DNA from: Prosthecobacter debontii
GTDB lineage: Bacteria; Verrucomicrobiota; Verrucomicrobiia; Verrucomicrobiales; Akkermansiaceae
Reading direction: 5' to 3'
DNA length: 64,000 nucleotides
Assembly (NCBI GenBank): GCA_945873125.1
Contig: CAMCBV010000005.1
Coordinates: 1-64,000, forward strand
In this document: one piece after another, positions 60,656 to 64,000 of the stretch
How positions within the stretch are numbered: position 1 is the first letter of the stretch
Layout of the letters: each line of letters starts with the position of its first letter
The notes under the pieces: generated by a model
Databases searched by the model: none
What the model saw: only the letters and a program-made list of their open reading frames with translations
Told to the model about the DNA's origin: nothing
Program-made: the position numbers and the translations under genes

Positions 60656-61159
60656 ATGAAAATCAGCCCCCAACAACTCAAAGCGCAGCTCGATCAGGGT
60701 GAAGCAAAAATCCTAGACGTCCGCACTCCTTCGGAGTTCAGGCACATGCATATCGATGGCTCGGAACTGATGCCCTTGGACAAGCTGAATGTGGAGAGTT
60801 TGAAAAGCGATGGAATAAATCGTGTCATTGTCTGCCAATCAGGAGGTCGAGCCACCAAAGCCCAAGAACGCTTACAGTTCGCAGGTTGCAAGCTCTTCCC
60901 CGTCTTGGAAGGTGGCATTGGTGCATGGGACCAAGCAGGTTTTCCACTCGTCCGCGGCAAGTCAACCATCTCACTTGAGCGTCAGGTTAGAATCGCCGCC
61001 GGATTGATTGTGCTCACGGGTGTCATCCTTGGCACATGGGTCAATTCTCTGTTTTATGGAATCTCGGCTTTTGTCGGTGCGGGTCTTGTCTTTGCCGGCA
61101 TCACCGACTGGTGCGGCATGGCCTTGCTGTTGGCCCGCGCACCTTGGAACCGGTCTTAG
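60656..61159 (+). CDS. Rhodanese-DUF2892 membrane protein
   Basis: 167 residues. Rhodanese domain 1-100 with active-site Cys60 in V-C-Q-S-G-G-R-A, then two membrane helices (DUF2892, about 110-150) ending I-T-D-W-C-G-M-A, the YgaP arrangement. May move sulfur across or onto the membrane. Overlaps the end of nuoE by four bases in the opposite direction. Confidence 0.88.
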   Translation: MKISPQQLKAQLDQGEAKILDVRTPSEFRHMHIDGSELMPLDKLNVESLKSDGINRVIVCQSGGRATKAQERLQFAGCKLFPVLEGGIGAWDQAGFPLVRGKSTISLERQVRIAAGLIVLTGVILGTWVNSLFYGISAFVGAGLVFAGITDWCGMALLLARAPWNRS

Positions 61160-61710
61160 GCTTTTTCCGCACAAGCCCCTTTGATTTTCGCAACGTCAAC
61201 CGCCTCGTAGAAATCATCGTTCACCATGCAAACCGGCGCAGTTCCGCATGAGGCCAGGCACTCGGCAAATTCAACCGAGTATTTTCCGCAAGGAGAAACG
61301 GCAATCGGATGATGGTGAGAATCTGAGGCGCTGCGATCGATTCCGAACTCTTTGCAGAGATCTTCCATCAACTCGGCACTACCACCTAAAGCGCAGGATA
61401 GGGTCCGACAAACGCGGATATGATATTTGCCCGGTGCATACTGACGGAAGCCGGGATAAAACGTCACCACTTCAAGAACCTTGATCGGTTCAAGATCAAG
61501 TTTCGCTGCCACCCAAGCGATGGCTTCCTCGGAGATAAAACCGAATTTATGCTGCACGATATGCAACAAGGGCAGAACCGCTGAACGCTTGCTCTCGCTG
61601 TAATGGGAAATACGCTCATCAGCTTCAGCTTCCAATTTGGAATCACTGGCAAATGGTGGAAAATACTGACTCACAGAAGTCTCTGGGCTGGAGGAGGATA
61701 CGGATGACAT
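61156..61710 (-). CDS. nuoE: NADH dehydrogenase subunit E
   Basis: 184 residues. [2Fe-2S] protein of complex I; ligands Cys101, Cys106, Cys151 and Cys155 in the canonical C-x4-C and C-x3-C pattern. N-terminal 30 residues are extra and Ser-rich. nuoF is not next to it; the upstream gene is the thioredoxin-like gene, then nuoD. Confidence 0.93.
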   Translation of the reverse strand: MSSVSSSSPETSVSQYFPPFASDSKLEAEADERISHYSESKRSAVLPLLHIVQHKFGFISEEAIAWVAAKLDLEPIKVLEVVTFYPGFRQYAPGKYHIRVCRTLSCALGGSAELMEDLCKEFGIDRSASDSHHHPIAVSPCGKYSVEFAECLASCGTAPVCMVNDDFYEAVDVAKIKGACAEKA

Positions 61711-61713
61711 GGA

Positions 61714-62382
61714 TTATTTGACAAGTTGTTCAAGAGCAGCGAGATCTCGTCCATGGGTAGAGACGATTTTACCCTCAAGATCACAAACGATAACCGATGG
61801 AATTCCTTGGACTCCATGATTGTATGTGTTGTTAAACGCACCAAGTTGGTTGAATTTCAGGTGCGGCCAAGGCATTTTGTTTTGCTCGGCATAAGCTTGC
61901 ATCGATTTCTCATCACGATCTGCACTGATGAGAACGAGTTCAAAATTTTCATTCTTATGCTCGTTGTAAAATTTGACCAGCTCCGGCGTGAATGCACGGC
62001 ACGGGCCACACCATGAGGCAGTGTAGTAAAAAATGTAATACTTCTTCGGCTTTTGGGCGAGCTTGTGAGCCTTAAGGATCTTATCGTCCAAGATAACCAA
62101 GTTTTTTTCGATCACCTCATCAAAAACGCTCTTTGGACCTGCTGGAGCCGGTCTACTGGTCTCTAAGAGTTTTCCGCTTTCTTCATCGAGATCGATTTTC
62201 TTGATGGTGACTCTTCGGCCATTTCTCATCGTGAAAAAACCCGCCGTTTCCTCCCCTTCTCCTGTCACTTTTACAAGCTCCAGTTCGACGGTTTTGCCTT
62301 CTTTATTGGTCCATTTGGTAAAGGCTGCGGATAAAGGCAGTGCGAATACCAGTGAAATTAAAATTACGAGTGTCTTTTGCAT
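61714..62382 (-). CDS. Exported thioredoxin-fold protein (TlpA-like) with SHD1-like N-part
   Basis: 222 residues, signal peptide (cleavage near A-A-F). Residues 22-72 (W-T-N-K-E-G-K-T-V-E-L-E-L-V-K-V, then R-R-V-T-I-K-K-I-D) resemble the small SHD1 domain frequent in planctomycete and verrucomicrobial proteins. The thioredoxin part has C125-G-P-C128 in A-S-W-C-G-P-C. Inserted between nuoD and nuoE with 3-bp and 39-bp gaps. Confidence 0.85.
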   Translation of the reverse strand: MQKTLVILISLVFALPLSAAFTKWTNKEGKTVELELVKVTGEGEETAGFFTMRNGRRVTIKKIDLDEESGKLLETSRPAPAGPKSVFDEVIEKNLVILDDKILKAHKLAQKPKKYYIFYYTASWCGPCRAFTPELVKFYNEHKNENFELVLISADRDEKSMQAYAEQNKMPWPHLKFNQLGAFNNTYNHGVQGIPSVIVCDLEGKIVSTHGRDLAALEQLVK

Positions 62383-62421
62383 AATTGGGGGATTGGTTGA
62401 GAGATGAGGCGGTAAAATAGA

Positions 62422-63678
62422 CTATCGATCACATTCACCCATCACAAAATCCAGAGAACCCAGGATCGCAGGAATATCGGAAACCATGTGGCCCGGAAGC
62501 AATTTGGAAACGATCGAGAGATTGCAATACGAGGGGCTGCGGATTTTCAGCCGGTTGGGTACCCCGCCACCTTTGGAATGAATATAAAAACCAAGCTCAC
62601 CTTTAGGGTTCTCGGCGGCAAAATAAACTTCACCTTCCGGTGCATTGATGCCTTGGGTCGCGATGATGAAGTGGTGAATCAACTCTTCCATCGACATCAT
62701 CACCCGCTCTTTGTTTGGCAGCATCCCTTTTGAATCCGCCACATTTACCGGACCATCTGGCATGGTATCCAAAACCTGACGACAAATCCGAATCGACTGA
62801 CGCATCTCCTCCATACGAACCAGATAACGAGCAAAGCAATCGCCTTCTTCCGCGATCGGAATATCGAAATCATATTTCTCATAGCCCAGGTAAGGACTGT
62901 TTTTGCGCAGATCCCTGTCCACGCCAGAGGCACGCAAGTTCGGACCGGTCATTCCGAAAGAAATCGCCGATTCACGGCTAATCACCCCGATATTGACCAT
63001 GCGATCGCGAAAAATCTTATTGTTATCAAGCAGTTTAGAAATTTCACCGATTGTCACCTCGCATTCGGTGAGGAAAGTCTGGACGGCCGCATCAAAGCCC
63101 GGTGGCATGTCACGCACTTGTCCACCGACGCGGGTGTAAGAGGTGGTGAAGCGCGCACCCGTGAGTTGTTCGCAAAGGTTGTAAACCTTTTCACGCTCCG
63201 TGAAGGTGTAGAGGAAAACCGTCATCGCGCCGACATCCATCGCGCAGACACCAACGCCGAGCATATGGGCGGAAATACGGGCGAGCTCGCAGCACAAGAC
63301 CCGCAATGCCTGACCACGTGGTGGAAGCTCCCAGCCCATCAGTTTCTCAACCGCGCATGCATAAGCCACGTTGTTAGCGAGAGGAGCAAGGTAATCCAAC
63401 CGATCCGTGTAAGGAACAAACTGATTATAATGCATGTTCTCCGCAATTTTTTCATCGCCCCGATGCAGGAAGCCCACATCCGGATCCGCAGAATGAATCA
63501 CCTCGCCATCGAGCTCCAAAATCAATCGCAGCACACCGTGGGTGGCAGGATGGGACGGACCCATATTCAACACCATTCGCTCACCAACCAAATCGTCAGT
63601 TTGCTCATGATAGGATTCGACCGCTTTGGCTGCTTTGCCCAGCGTATCCGGAGACTCATATTCGGTGGAAATACTCAT
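62422..63678 (-). CDS. nuoD: NADH dehydrogenase subunit D
   Basis: 418 residues. Quinone-site subunit of complex I; N-M-G-P-S-H-P-A-T-H-G-V near residue 38, R-V-G-G-Q-V near 162 and the C-terminal I-L-G-S-L-D-F-V-M-G-E-C-D-R are canonical. It heads this minus operon: the next rightward gene, efp, is divergent, so nuoA-C are elsewhere. The 234-bp gap 63679-63912 must hold both promoters; TTGACA lies on the minus strand near 63788 but without a convincing -10. Confidence 0.95.
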   Translation of the reverse strand: MSISTEYESPDTLGKAAKAVESYHEQTDDLVGERMVLNMGPSHPATHGVLRLILELDGEVIHSADPDVGFLHRGDEKIAENMHYNQFVPYTDRLDYLAPLANNVAYACAVEKLMGWELPPRGQALRVLCCELARISAHMLGVGVCAMDVGAMTVFLYTFTEREKVYNLCEQLTGARFTTSYTRVGGQVRDMPPGFDAAVQTFLTECEVTIGEISKLLDNNKIFRDRMVNIGVISRESAISFGMTGPNLRASGVDRDLRKNSPYLGYEKYDFDIPIAEEGDCFARYLVRMEEMRQSIRICRQVLDTMPDGPVNVADSKGMLPNKERVMMSMEELIHHFIIATQGINAPEGEVYFAAENPKGELGFYIHSKGGGVPNRLKIRSPSYCNLSIVSKLLPGHMVSDIPAILGSLDFVMGECDR

Positions 63679-63912
63679 ACGTTCGCGTGCAGGGAATAAG
63701 CACCCAAACCCCCCATGATCGCAAGGGCATTATCAGTTTTTTCTCCGATATTTACCTCTCTTCTCATAAAATCTTCTCCCCCCTGTCAAAAAAGGCCTAA
63801 TCCTACCTATCCCAGCCAACAATACCCGGATTGGCCCGGCGGATGAAATCCGCCACCACTGAAAATCCCTTGCCAATGCCTCCCCAACCCCTTACCCACT
63901 CCTCACACAATT

Positions 63913-64000
63913 ATGGCCAGCGTCAACGTAATCAACCTCCGCAAGGGACATGCAGTCCGTCACAACAACGAAGTCTGTGTCGTTATCGAACACGAGCTCA
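63913..64000 (+). CDS. efp: Elongation factor P, 5' end
   Basis: The last 88 bases encode M-A-S-V-N-V-I-N-L-R-K-G-H-A-V and continue past the window. This matches the N-terminal KOW-like domain of EF-P as seen in Verrucomicrobiota/Planctomycetota. Gene is cut by the window edge. Confidence 0.8.
   Translation, partial: MASVNVINLRKGHAVRHNNEVCVVIEHEL

Noticed and set aside
63679..63912. Firm promoter calls for nuoD and efp
   Set aside because: A TTGACA exists on the minus strand, but no -10 box at a suitable distance was found, so no promoter is listed.

Overview
The window looks like a chromosomal segment of a member of the Verrucomicrobiota, probably an Akkermansiaceae/Verrucomicrobiaceae-type bacterium. 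This is an inference from gene content and protein style: a G-H-I-J-K-L-M-x-D type II secretion block, two secreted S1 sulfatases, a cytochrome c/sorbosone dehydrogenase-like pair, an AP2-like mini-protein, an EF-P start of the planctomycete/verrucomicrobial type, few clear Shine-Dalgarno sequences and frequent TTG/GTG starts. Base composition is near 50% GC throughout and most of the window is ordinary housekeeping DNA.

Layout. 1-210: start of a gene leaving to the left (possibly a transposase) with a pair of direct repeats, then a promoter. 230-8463: one plus-strand operon for a type II secretion-like machine (gspG, H, I, J, K, L-like, M-like, a small exported protein, secretin gspD), without the ATPase, platform protein or prepilin peptidase. 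8545-8942: RNase P RNA on the minus strand. 9080-20108: DUF456 protein, a DD-carboxypeptidase behind two large palindromes, phosphofructokinase, kdsB, pyrG, an ABM-domain protein, a sulfatase, recF, a secreted SH3-like protein and an SGNH hydrolase. 20197-27278: rplQ and rpoA with a strong terminator, an AP2-like ORF, a photolyase, and a minus-strand operon TPR-lutA-M29 aminopeptidase. 27484-33886: infA, lgt, two exported unknowns, fmdB-type zinc ribbon, acylphosphatase, uvrB. 33976-39786: membrane-anchored subtilase, the cytochrome c/dehydrogenase pair, thiL and a CPBP protease. 39892-46314: a heavy-metal RND efflux operon (His-rich small protein, czcC, czcB, czcA, Cys-tailed small protein). 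46387-58397: AsmA-like protein, scpA, FKBP, rhodanese lipoprotein, ppnP, DUF2459, second sulfatase, NlpC/P60-like protein, nth, cinA, lipoprotein, purC, an unknown exported protein, a lipoate ligase-like protein. 58543-64000: tRNA-Asp with terminator, a patch of repeat elements, der, phnA, rhodanese-DUF2892, nuoE, a thioredoxin-fold protein, nuoD and the start of efp.

Most unusual signals. (1) At least a dozen intergenic short tandem arrays share the same seven-nucleotide period although their sequences differ; two run into the coding ends of the convergent genes nth and cinA. (2) Two 32-bp near-identical palindromes, inverted relative to each other and 54 bp apart, lie between the DUF456 gene and the DD-carboxypeptidase. 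(3) Small dyad elements with a compensatory base change recur at 8463 and 58716. (4) The metal efflux adaptor carries a His-rich stretch and a C-terminal membrane anchor, and the operon is bracketed by His-rich and Cys-rich small exported proteins. (5) A periplasmic thioredoxin-like gene sits between nuoD and nuoE. I found no CRISPR array, prophage or obvious defence island.
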